Below, in pieces: positions 33,511 through 43,935 of a DNA stretch of 64,000 nt. The stretch comes from Armigeres subalbatus. Its lineage: Eukaryota; Arthropoda; Insecta; Diptera; Culicidae. The number at the start of each line of letters is the position of its first letter. The stretch's first letter is position 1. The translations under genes and the position numbers were made by a program. Below the pieces are notes generated by a model. That model was not told the DNA's origin and did no database searches. It saw nothing but the letters and a program-made list of their open reading frames with translations. The stretch is taken from contig NC_085140.1 of assembly GCF_024139115.2 (NCBI RefSeq), forward strand, positions 338,582,966 through 338,646,965. The letters run 5' to 3'.

Positions 33511-33769
33511 TCTTATATATAAAAATGAAATGGTCTGTGTTCGTATCCGCATAACTCGAAAACGGCTGGATGGATTTTTTTCATTTCTTCAGCAGAAACA
33601 TTTGTTATCCTTTCCGACGGGTTTATATGATATTTCCTCATGCAAAATTATTAGTTGAGCTGAGTAAATCGTGAAAAACTGAAATAAATATTTACATGAG
33701 AATTTCGTACGGGCAGTTCACAGTGCATTTTCGCCTACTATGCAGGACAACGTCTGCCGGGTCGACTAG
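33511..33769 (+). mobile_element. Short non-autonomous Helitron
   Basis: Starts TCTTATATATAAAAATGAAA, includes ATAACTCGAAAACGGCTGGA, and ends GCCGGGTCGACTAGT. TC start, CTAG end and this terminal wording are as in insect Helitrons. No Rep/helicase, about 260 bp. Confidence 0.65.
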
Positions 33770-34890
33770 TACTTACATAAACTTCTGGCTTTCATTTATC
33801 TTGTGCAGAACGAAAGCCAGAAGGTGATGCACGTAACGTCAGGGATTCTTTCACGGAACAACTATTGGAACTGGGACTTGCAGTGGGACTTGATTTATGG
33901 TACCAATGCGTTCGTTGTTGATGTTAACAAGCTAGGAAATGCAGCTGGAATTCGAGGCGGTGTCAAGTGAATAAAAGACTGTACCATGAGTGTACTTGCC
34001 TGTGGTTGGAAAACCTTGGTTTATCTTTGCTGTCCGGACCAGCGGTGCAATTTATCAACAATGCCTGCTGAGTGCGAATCTTTTGTTAAGTATTTTCCCT
34101 GCTCTTTGCCTATGACGGTGCCTTTCAGTCAGAACGACAAAGCAGGAGTAGCTTAGCAAACTCGGTTTGCCAACAGCGGGCTGAAGCTGATGATCAGTCG
34201 GCACAAATTTCCTGTCACTGTCTTTCAAGTGATAGTATTCACCCATGCATTTATATAGGGCCGTCGCATTCACACAGCAGCGAGTGAACTGAATAGACTG
34301 TCAGTGCGGGCTGCGTGTGCAATGAGAAGAGAGGTCTTTGTTTACTTTATCTTTGATTGGTGCTGCTAACCATTTTCAGTTTTCACTGCTAGGAAGTGAG
34401 TGTGAAGAGGCAATGGTATCAATATCCAACAATTTTCAGTCACTGAGATTGAGAATTCGCACCACTTGTCCGGACTGAGACGACTGTGAAGAACGCTTTC
34501 AGCGTTATAGCCGCGACAGACGCAGAGGAACTGTAGGCTCCCTGAATGCTTTTCAGGACGCCTCCCGATAGATAGGCGGCAAAACTAGCATCTGATAACC
34601 GGTAAAACTATCCGGTGGACCTTTTTGATGGCCACTGCTCGTGGGGTTTGTTAATAGAATATTTGAATCTGAGATTTCGAATAGTCTTTGGACATTTGAC
34701 ATTGTACTTCTAAAGGTAACAGGCTTTTAAAATAGTTGAAACACTGATCCATTCTCACTGCCATTTGACCCAATGCCGACCCAATGCCCATGACGGCACT
34801 ACTATTGTCTAGAATCTCAGCCACAATCATAAGGTAGATTAATGATTTCCAATTTGATCTGAATACCAAGTTAGCAAATGAGTAGTGAGT
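33770..34890. other. Unidentified non-coding DNA
   Basis: No credible gene, RNA or repeat family seen. Scattered stop codons on all frames. Confidence 0.3.
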
Positions 34891-35146
34891 ATAACGCGGG
34901 GTCTCCAGAAGCCTTGCGAGCAAAGGCGTAGGATTGCCAATCCGGAGATGGCGAGTTCGATTCTCGGTCCGGTCTAGGGTGTTTTCGGGTGCATCCATTG
35001 TACTTGCCACACAAGATACATACTCATGCAATGGCGGGCATAGAAAAGCTTTCAATCAATAACTGAGGAAATGCCAATAGAATACTATGTTGCAAAGCAG
35101 GCCAAGTTCCAGTTGGAATGTAGAGCCATTGAAGAAGAAGAAGATT
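34891..35146 (+). mobile_element. tRNA-derived SINE, third family
   Basis: A tRNA-like head from about 34894 (CTTGCGAGCAAAGGCGTAGG, anticodon-loop-like TTGCCAA, B box GAGTTCGATTC), a body with CACACAAGATACATACTC, and a GAAGAAGAAGAAG tail at 35132-35144. The head resembles a glycine tRNA with a GCC loop, but arms are imperfect. Confidence 0.65.
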
Positions 35147-36587
35147 GAGTGTGCACCACATCAGGTGACATTTTGAAAAATTCTCATAACATTTCTTCGC
35201 ACAAGACGCATTTTGATTGCAGCATTCAAGCTAAAATCTTGCTGAAGGCCTTATTTGTCGGTGTTTTCCTCATAAGCCAAGATAATAAGAAATTAGCATG
35301 CAACTTATTATCTCGCTCACGTTTTGATGCGAAAACCGCTATCGTACATGTTTCGCATGGATACGTGAGAGATCAAAGTCACGATGACACAAATTTGAAA
35401 TGATTTCTTCTCGCATCATCACTGCCAACTGCCACACAGATATTTAGGTAAAGTGGTCCGTTAGACATCATCAGGATTAATCACGTACCAAATTGGTTAT
35501 TTTGCAAAATTTTCTGCTATTTCATAATGCTGAGTGTGTTTCAGCAGTAAACATTTAGACATTATGGGAAGAAGTTGAACTAACGTTTTAGCATCGTTTG
35601 GTAATAAATCAATTCGCTCTGAGAATTCTAATTAATTAATGCCTGTAGAAAACTGAACCCACTGCAAGGCTTTGAATCGCTCATAACTGCCTTTTATATC
35701 AGCGGGTAAGCCTACATCCAAACTTCTGAAAGCTCTAGTTGCATACGTTAGTGCACGAAACCTACGGTTAAAAAGTGCGGTTTACCATAATTAATGCTAA
35801 TCTGATTGACCATGGGTGACATGACGACAGATTTTGCATGGCCGGCTATCAAGTTGAAACCCGTCCCTTAGTTACGCATATGCATGTAGTGGGCAGTCCT
35901 GGGCCATACAGACCAGTAGCGCAGCGCCACTCGTTTGCAGCTCAGCGGAAGTCGACAATTAACTCATGTTTTACATGCACGCAAATGCACGTGAAGTTTG
36001 AACCGAAAAAAATGCTAGAATTAGATGAAATATGGCAATTGGTAGTAGCCATACCTAGTAGGAGCAGAGCTGTTGCAGTTCTGGCAGGCTGGCGACAAAG
36101 TGTGGAGGCCTGGGCTGGCAAAACGGTTGGAAAAGTGCATGTAGAATACCTGTTTGCAGATCTGTGTAAACCAAACACATTCTATTCAGCGAGCTACATA
36201 TTCGAGTTAATTGACCTGAATCGACACTATGATTGATGGAGAGCAGTTTGTTTTTCCTCTTTTTTGAAATTAATCTAATGCATGTGGTTACGTGACACTA
36301 TAGGTGGTTCAGAACAGATTGGTCGTAGAGAGTTACACAATCATGATTTAATGTTTGCACTTCGTTAGAATCATTTTTTTTTGCTGAAAGCAAGCTTCAA
36401 TAAATGGGATCTAAATAAACAGATGTAGATTCACACAGAGATGGGCGAATAGATTTATGCCAAGTTTAGATTAGTCAATTCGATTGATCAACTCAGTTGG
36501 ATTCGATTGCCTTCCGCAAGTTGAATGTGCACAACTATACTGACTTTGAGAAAATAAGATTCTTTGCTTTTGTAGCTAGGATTAGTT
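35147..36587. other. Non-coding DNA, no supported gene
   Basis: A 132-codon plus-strand frame (35838-36236) exists but shows no domain, no homology I recognise and no splice context. I treat it as chance. Confidence 0.3.
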
Positions 36588-36632
36588 AGCGATCTAATAA
36601 ATTATTTTGGATCAGTTTAATAATGTACGGAG
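36588..36632 (-). pseudogene. 45-bp JuanA-like fragment
   Basis: Matches the JuanA-like RT segment at about 20213-20258 with a few changes (ATTTTGGATCAGTTTAATAA shared). Ends directly before the tRNA-like sequence. Confidence 0.65.
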
Positions 36633-36640
36633 GACGACGA

Positions 36641-37080
36641 CGAGTTAGGTAGCCTATTGGCTACCGCTTCTGCCTTATAAGCAGGAGGTCGTGGGTTCAA
36701 TTCCAGGCTCGTCCCTTTCCTACTTTGTAGTTCTGTTCTTAGTTCTTTCTGTGTTTCACGTTCTACCAAAACGATTCCTACTGTTATAACCTTTCACACA
36801 AACTCAAAACCTCCCGTGGCATCTATGAGAGGTCGTACAGTTCTCTACATCTTTCTTAAGTAGGTGTCCAACAAACCATCCTTCCTTTTCCTCAGCATTC
36901 GCAAGGACGTGGCCAGGACAGATCTCGACTATTGGAAAGTGCATTGCTTCCATCTAAGAGATAGTGGTTATTTCCAAATCAATATCTGTGGTAACGGATG
37001 AAAGTGATGCTACTCTCATACAATAGTCTTGGCTTGTACCACCTACGAATTTGTGCGAATTGCTCAATGCTAATGCTAAT
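36641..37080 (+). mobile_element. tRNA-headed SINE-like repeat
   Basis: The first 76 bases fold as a tRNA-like cloverleaf: GACGAG pairs with CTCGTC, D arm GTAGC..GCTAC, anticodon-arm CTGC..GCAG with loop CTTATAA (TAT). The T arm pairs badly, so a functional tRNA is unlikely. About 360 bp of tail-like sequence follow and end in an AATGCT-type repeat near 37075. The 3' border is uncertain. Confidence 0.5.
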
Positions 37081-37343
37081 GCAAAGTTTACATACATACA
37101 TACATTAATACTTCAGCGTGTGCATTAATGATCAGCAAGCCATGACTCGGCCTCTTCTTGTCAGATCTCCGTCCCGTGCACACGCACCCACGGAGAGCTC
37201 CTGTCATTGCATTTTGTTCCGGCCATTTGGGGCCACACATTTTGGCGAGCCTGCCAGGTTATATTTGGATCCTGAAGCTGATTTCAATAGGTGAGTTGAA
37301 TTCAAGAGGTTAATGTGCTGATTAGTAAAATATTGGATGGTTT

Positions 37344-38155
37344 AAAAAATCACAGAGCGCGTCTGGAAGACTGCTAGAAAACAAATTGTGATTTGGAAAA
37401 TCACAAAGCGTATCTGGAAGACCGCTGGAAAACGGATTGTGCTTTGGAAAATCACAAAGCGCGTCGGGAAGACCGCTGGAAAACGATAGTAGTTTGAAAA
37501 ATTACAAAGCGCGTAGGGACAACCGCTGGAAAACGGATTCTGGTTTGAAAATGTGAGACCGCTGGAAAACGGATTGTATTTTGTAAAATCACAAAGCGTG
37601 TCTGGATGACCGCTGGAAAACGGATTGTGGTTTGAAAAATTACAAAGCGCGTCGGGACGACCGCTGGAAAATGGATTGTGGTTTGTAAAACCACAAAGCG
37701 CGTCTGGAAGACCGCTAGAAAACGGATTGTGGTTTGTAAAATCACAAAGCGCGTCTGGACGACCGATGGAAAACAGATTGTGGTTTGGAAAACAACAAAG
37801 CGCGTCGAGACAACCGCTGGAAAACGGGTTGTGGTTTGGAAAATCACAAATCGCGTCTGGAAGATCGCTAGAAAACGGATTGTGATTTGGGAAATCACAA
37901 AGCGTATCTGGAAGACCGCTTGAAAATTGGTTGTGGTTTGGAAAATCACAAAGCGCGTTTGGAAGACCTTTAAAAAACGGATTGTGGTTTGGAAAACCAC
38001 AAAGTACTTCTGCAAAACCGCTGGAAAATTGGTTGTAGTTTGGAAAATCACAAAGCGCGTCTGGAAGACCGCTGGAAAATGGTTTATGGCGTAAGAATTC
38101 ACAAAGCGCGTTTGAGTTTGTGGTTTGGAATACAAGACGCGTCTGGGAGACTACC
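37344..38155. repeat. 51-bp minisatellite
   Basis: About 15 diverged tandem units around GACCGCTGGAAAACGGATTG / TGGTTTGGAAAATCACAAAG / CGCGTCTGGAA, spaced 51 bp. Since 51 is a multiple of 3, frames stay open: on the minus strand 271 codons of a 17-residue repeat (FSSGLPDALCDFPNHNP) and 227 codons in another frame, plus shorter plus-strand frames. No start context or splice structure supports a gene. Confidence 0.8.
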
Positions 38156-38559
38156 AAGGTGAGTGCTGATAACGGTTAACAAAATTTTGTTTAAGTATGA
38201 AATCCCATTCAAATATAATGTCTCTTCGAAAATTTAGAGAAATGAGTGGGACAAAAATATAGTTTTGAGAAATGGGTGCAAAGTCTTTCAATATTTAATA
38301 TGAACTCCTAAATAAACGTCTCTGAGGCATGTTTCCAAGTACAGCATTGCGGTTAATAAAATCTATTCACATATCGACCGCACAAGCAGATCAAAAGCTT
38401 CTGATTCTCGCGAACAATCTGCATATCATATAAAAACGCACTCTGATCTATTTTCTTACCATCCCAATAGGTACTAGCATTTTTACCACTCTTCAAAGAA
38501 TTAGCTATGTCTAAAATGCATTTTCTACTAACAAAATGGAAAGCGAGGAAGATAGTTCA

Positions 38560-38960
38560 TGAAAGTCTCTCTGAAAGAACTTCCGTTGGTATTCAAACGG
38601 AACTCCATTCGGAATTCGGAAAAAAATCCGTTTATAATTCGGACAGAATTTAATTCGAAGTTCGAATAGAAAAATCCATTCAAAATTACATAAGAGCTCC
38701 GTTCGAAATTCAGACACAATTCCAATCGGAATTCGAACAGTATTGCATTCGAAACCCGAACAGAAATCTATTAGAAATTAGAAAAAAAACATTTAGAATT
38801 CAAACAGAAGTGAATTCGGAATTCAAAAAGAATTTCATTCGCAATGTATAAGGAATTCCATTCGGAATCTGAACAGGATTCCATTCCGATTTCAAGAAAA
38901 TTCTATTCGAATTTCGAAATTCGGACAGAATTCCATATGAAAATCGAGTAGAATCGTAGA
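38560..38960. repeat. Degenerate GAATTCGAACAG-type repeat
   Basis: Irregular runs of CATTCGGAATTCGAACAGAA-like words about 30 bp apart. Similar words occur in 53870-55150. Confidence 0.55.
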
Positions 38961-39000
38961 AAATTACGCAAAAAACCGTTTGATCGTAGAATAATGTGGA

Positions 39001-39603
39001 ATAATAGGCTTGTTGGCGTCATTCTATTTAAAATAATCTTTTCAAACAGTTTGCTTTTTGAAGAAAGCAAACTGATAGGGCGATAACTAGAAGCCTCAGC
39101 TGGATTTTTGTCCGGCTTCAAAATTGGAACAACTTTGGCGTTTTTCCATTTATCTTATTTCAAAACATTTGTTAAATAAAATAACCAAAAAGGATAAAGA
39201 GCTCTCAGGAAGTTTTTTGAAAAGTATGTAGAAAATACCATCATCACCCGGGGCTTTCATATTTTTAAATTTTCTAGTAATAGATCTCACTTCATCCAAA
39301 TTAGTTCCCACGAAGGGTCGAAAACATTCTCTTGATTGAGAATGTCTTCGAAGCTCCGTGTAACCGGATCCTCAACTGGACTGAGACCTAGATTAAAATT
39401 ATGGGCACTCTCGTAATGCTGAGCACTCGAAAAAAAAAGCTTTCATGAATTCGTGAACTAACAAGTTCACGGTGTATTTTTTCGTGAATAACAGCCACGG
39501 ATTCGGGAACACAGTTCCCGAATTCATTAATTAAATCACGGTGTATTTTTGCTGGCTCACGAATTCGGGAACGCTTTTTTTGCGTGCAAGTTTTTGAGCC
39601 TTC
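39001..39603 (-). pseudogene. Second JuanA-like RT fragment
   Basis: Matches 25323-25742 and the following RT part: AACTAGAAGCCTCAGCTGGA, CCCGGGGCTTTCATATTTTT and others. Includes the uninterrupted LOA target site near 39080-39110, which reads straight into the next JuanA residues. Small deletions. Broken by an insertion at 39422-39586 and ended by an RTE copy at about 39603. Confidence 0.8.
39422..39586. mobile_element. Small insertion with inverted GAATTCGTGA ends
   Basis: Begins CGAAAAAAAAAGC with GAATTCGTGAAC close by and ends CACGAATTCGGGAACGC then TTTTTTTGCG; the ends are imperfect inverted repeats. The JuanA-like sequence resumes at 39587. Confidence 0.5.
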
Positions 39604-40485
39604 GACAGTGTACAACACGTGTCGGAGTCGTCCGCCGCGGCTAAACATTGGGCGGCTACAAGACGGTAGACTAGCCCAAGACTACGCGCAGCAGCTGGAG
39701 GTGGCGCTCCCAACGGAAGAGATATTCGATCCGCCATTAGTAGCACCGCAACCGCTGCACTTGGCACGGTGCCCCCGGATCAGAGAAACGACGGTTATGA
39801 CGGCGAATGTGAGCAGTTAGTTAAGGAGAAGAATGCAGCATGGGCGAGATTGCTGCAACACCACTCGAGGGCGAACGAGGCACAATACAAACGGGCGCGA
39901 GACAGACAAACCTCGATTTTCGGAAGAAATAACGCCAGCAGGAAGATCGCGACCGTGAAGAGTCGGAGCAACTGTACCATGCTAATGACGAAAGTTCTAT
40001 GAGAAGTTAGACCGTTCACGTAAGGGCCACGTAGTACAGCCTGATATGTGTAAGGACACGAACGGCAACCTTCTTACGAACGAGCTGAGGTGATACAAAG
40101 GTGGCGGCAGCACTACGAAGAGCACCTGAATGGCCGTGTGGCAGACAACGGTGGCGGTATGGTAATGAACCTGGGAGCACGCACGCAGAACATACAACTT
40201 CCGGCTCCGAATCTCCAGGAAATCCAGGAGGAGATCGGCCGGCTGAAAAACAACAAAACCACTGGAGTTCACCAACTACCAGGAGAGCTGTTTAAATATG
40301 GTGGTGAGGCACTGGCTAGAGGGCAGCGCTGGGTAATTACCAAGGTTTGGGAGGATGAGGTTCTGCCGCAGGAGTGAATGGAAGGTGTCGTGTATCCCAT
40401 CTACAAAAAGGCCGATAAGTGGGATTGTAGCACCTAACGCGCAATCAAAATGCTGAACGCCGCCTACAAGATACTCTCTGCTGGT
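39604..40485 (+). pseudogene. RTE-clade fragment 2
   Basis: A broken RT N-terminus: RWRQHYEEHLNG (near 40098), LQEIQEEIGRLKNNKTTGVHQ (RT motif 1, near 40215), VLPQE with a stop near 40378, GVVYPIYKKADKWD near 40385 and MLNAAYKILS near 40450. It stops at about 40483. Several frameshifts. A different RTE family from the copy at 9541. Confidence 0.7.
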
Positions 40486-40489
40486 TTTG

Positions 40490-40814
40490 CACCAACGGGA
40501 CTGAATAATAACGGGGTTATTTCCGTAAATATAATCGCCGTAATGAAACACGAACGGGGGTGTTGTTCAACGGTCAAATTATAATTTTTCTGACAAGGAT
40601 AACAAATATAATAGTTTTAGTCGAAATTCAGTTCATAATTCATTTTAAATAGTTTTATAATAGGTTTAAGTTCATGTTATGTTCGTATGTGTCAGTGTTT
40701 ACATAAGAATGTTATTTGAGTTCGTAGTATATTTTTAGTTTACTTGACTTACGTTTAGTCCCCTATATTGTCGTTCGTAGCTTTTCGGTCTGGTTGCTGA
40801 TAATTAAATTGTAG
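40490..40814. other. Possible LTR or 3' end of the BEL/Pao piece
   Basis: Not coding. It follows the BEL/Pao polyprotein remnant on the minus strand and could hold its 3' LTR, but no second LTR is present to compare. Confidence 0.3.
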
Positions 40815-41965
40815 TTAGTGTTGTTCATGGAAAAACTCAATGCTTTTTACTCTTACCGTGACTGTGCACTTATTACATTCACTGACACGATGCGCTAGGA
40901 AATGTGTGAAGCGACGGTGATTCGAATTGATCCAACACAGTACAAAGCAGCGGCGTGCTACACCGAAAGAAAGGGATTCTACTATCGTTTGCGCTAGTCT
41001 TCCACCAAGTACTGCGGCTTGTAGCTCAAGCCTGGGAATGGATTGAAATTTTAGAGGAGCTACACGGGTTTTCGCCGCAACAAGGACACATTCTACTGCA
41101 TTCTTTTCATAGAAACGAAGGTAAGATACGGCAGCAAATGCGTTCTCGCTAGCATCAACAAACGTATGCAGTTCTACCTCAGTATTTAGAGTTTTCTGAG
41201 CACTGTAGCATCGAGGTATTTGTACACTTTCCACTTCTGGCAGCACCTGCAGCCATGTTTGCCATCTTGAAAATAGAATGTCGTTGATTTCCTCGTCCCA
41301 TTGAGTTCCGGAGCGCCAGATTTCTTGCAATAATACTTTCAAAAAGATGAGAAAATGAGCGATCATACCGAGGGGATCGAATATTGTCATGAGCACCCTT
41401 AACACTTCTCGCTTCGAGGGGCGCCGTCGTCCTGTTAACAGCAGTTCATCGTAGCGTGTCCATCCTATTTTGTACGTAAACGTGTCCTTTTGAGTGCACC
41501 ACCAGAGCCCTAACACTTTCTCCGTAGCCAATTCTGATGAAACGTCGAGGTCTTTCGTCTTCACGTCAATTTCTCCTAAGGAACTCAGAACTGTAGGGGA
41601 GTTACTTATCCAGTTACGGATTTCAAAGCCACCTTGAGAGTGAACGTATTTCACTTCATTCGCTAAACGAATTGCTTCCTCTTCCGTCTGTACACTCACT
41701 AACATGTCATCCACATAGTGACGTTTGATGATAGCGTCGACATCTTGTGGATACTTTCCTGCGAACCGTTCCGCATTCATATTTTTAACGAACTGGGCGC
41801 TGCTTGGCGAGCAACACGCGCCAATAGTCATGACATGCATTTCAAAGACGGCAACTTCCCCTGAGTCGTCCTTCCAAAAGAATCGTTGGGCAGTCCTGTT
41901 CTCGGATTTGAACCTGGTGAAACATCTCGCGGCTCATTTGCCCTCTCTTTAAGAAAGGGCACAGA
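40815..41965 (-). pseudogene. BEL/Pao LTR retrotransposon pol fragment (RT and RNase H)
   Basis: RT box YVDDMLVSV near 41710, preceded by EMHVMTIGACCSPSSAQFV, then LGLWWCTQKDTF, REVLRVLMTIFDPLGMIAHF near 41400, RNase H start LHTFVDASENAFAAVSYL near 41165 and IPRLELQAAVLGGRLA near 41020. Upstream of 41840 the frame shifts (REMFHQVQIREQD and FFWKDDSGEVAVF lie in different frames). No protease, gag or integrase left. Sits between two RTE fragments. Confidence 0.8.
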
Positions 41966-41984
41966 CTGAAGTGAATCAATTACC

Positions 41985-42905
41985 AAGGAATAACCCTCCT
42001 TAATTCGGCGTACGAAATTATGTCCCGTATTCTGTTCAACAGATTGAGACCGCTTGAAGAGTCCTTCGTCGGCGAATACCAAGTAGGTTTTCGTGAGGGC
42101 CGATCAACAACGGATCAAATGTTTACCCTGAGACAAAACCTTGATAAATTCCGGGAGTACAACTTGCAGACACATCATCTGTTTATTGATTTCAAGGCGG
42201 CGTACGATTCAGTGAAACGGAATGAATTATGGCAAATTATGCTTGAACATGGTTTCCCGGCGAAACTGATACGGCTGATTCGTATAACGTTGGACGGATC
42301 GAAATCAAGTGTAAGGGTTGCGGATGAAATATCGACGTCATTTGTTACCTTAGATGGATTAAAGCAGGGTGATGCACTCTCGAATCTAATGTTCAATATA
42401 GCGCTGGAGGGAGCGATTAGGAGAGCTTGCACACGCAAGGAAGCGGTACCATTATCACAGGATCGTATATGCTCGTGGGACGATATCGATATTATCGGGA
42501 TTGATCGTCGTGCCGTAGAAGAGGCTTTTGTGCCTTTTAAGAGGGAGACGGTGGTAGCGAAATGGTGCTGGATGGTGAAAAATTTGAAGTGATAGAACAA
42601 TTTGTGTATCTTGGAACATTAGTGACGTGCAATAATGATGTTACCCGCGAGGTGAAAAGGCGTATTGCAGCAGTGTATAAAGGGCTGGATATTATTAAGC
42701 TTATACAACACGATAAGCGAAGATAATATTTAGTAGAGAACCCGGAAGAGGCCGCAGGCTTCGTGGAAGGCCGCGTATACGATGGCTTTTTGCAGAAGAG
42801 GACCTGAGGGCGCTCAATGTTCAGGACGACTGGAAGCGTTTGGCCCAGGATCGAGACCAGTGGAGACGGATACTCCGTTCGGCGTAGGCTCATCGAAGAG
42901 CTGTA
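41985..42905 (+). pseudogene. RTE-like fragment 3
   Basis: Reads GITLLNSAYEIMSRILFNRL, VGFREGRSTTDQMFTLRQ (near 42085), FIDFKAAYDSVKRNELW (near 42183), LDGLKQGDALSNLMFNIALE (near 42350), then a deletion that removes the FADD box up to DIDIIG (near 42487), EQFVYLGTLVTCNNDVTREV (near 42596), and the tail VQDDWKRLAQDRDQWRRIL (near 42818). Internal deletions make it inactive. Confidence 0.75.
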
Positions 42906-42929
42906 GCCCATCAAGTAAGTAGTTAGGGG

Positions 42930-43935
42930 AAGGAACATATACCAAGATACTCGTGGTGACTCATGGTTAGATTGCGTAATTTGAGGATAAACGGGGTTGG
43001 GATTCAGGTTTGAGATGTTTCAGCTGCTCATCCGGGTATTTGACGCCATGGCAGGTGTGGTGTAGCGTCGTGCTCTAGTTATGGTTCTTCAGGGAGCATC
43101 TTCCGGATGGCCAAAGCTTCATGGTTCACGGAACAATAATACAGAGTAGTGATGAAGTAGTGGGGCCCTCCTTAGCCTAACGGTAAGATGCGCGAAACTG
43201 GAGGAGATAAAAATCGAAGCATTAGACTTTGATGTCATACGAGCAAAGAAAGGCATAGATGGCCTGCATATAAACCACATCGCGATCACTCATAACACCT
43301 CCCGGTAGGGATTTTTACCTCGTGCCACAAGGGTATCCAATAGTCTCTCTCTGGAGGCGTCGTTTTTCGTGCAATACCAAACTACGTGATCGATGTCATC
43401 GTAACAGGCTTCACACTTACATCTTTCCATCGACCAGGTTATAGAGGGACTATAGAGTTGTGTGTTTAGTGAATAGTGATTAGACCTAAGTCTCGACATC
43501 ACGCTAATAAAGCCTCCTCGCCTCTGAACCACGCTCGCGCAGAAGCTTTAGGAATTATATAAAATAGTCTCCGTCCAAGTTCATTGTGTAAGCTATTCAT
43601 TTGGAAATTTTGAAAAGTACTCCGACGGACTAATGGGAAAAATTCATTATTCGAGATGTGTCTTTCATAAACTTCACCTTCCTGTGTGCCCACCTTTGCT
43701 AGCGAGTCCGCCTTCCCATTGCAATAGATTAGGCAATGGGACCCTTAACAAGGCAATCTTGAATGATCTTTCGACCAAATCACGCATCTAATCTCTTATG
43801 TTTGTAAGAAAGTAAGATGCGTGCATAACTAGATTCATCGACCGCAGTGCCTAGACTATCCAAGAAAATAAAATAATGGTTTACGGGATGATTACAAATT
43901 ATCCCCGAAGCGAAAATAACAAACTCAAGGACAGT
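42930..43935 (-). pseudogene. I-clade retrotransposon 3' fragment
   Basis: Parallels 60660-61650 of the large I-clade element over its RNase H tail and 3' UTR: KADSLAKVGTQEGEVYERH (near 43710), GRRLFYIIPKASARAWFRGE (near 43570) and shared UTR words such as ACTCGTGGTGACTC. Stops and a short Feilai-head insertion (43162-43194) are present. Confidence 0.75.
43162..43194 (+). mobile_element. Feilai-head fragment
   Basis: GGGGCCCTCCTTAGCCTAAC followed by GGTAAGATGCGCG, the tRNA-like start of a Feilai-like SINE, cut after about 33 bp. It sits in the 3' UTR of the I-clade fragment. Confidence 0.5.

Noticed and set aside
35838..36236. A 132-codon open frame on the plus strand
   Set aside because: No domain, no splice context, no similar copy in the window; amino-acid content looks like chance translation.
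36641..36716. Functional tRNA-Ile(TAT)
   Set aside because: The T arm does not pair and the sequence continues as a SINE-like repeat; eukaryotic Ile-TAT genes usually also have an intron.
37342..38157. 271-codon repeat protein on the minus strand as a real gene
   Set aside because: Several frames on both strands are open because the unit is 51 bp; no start context, introns or flanking coding sequence.
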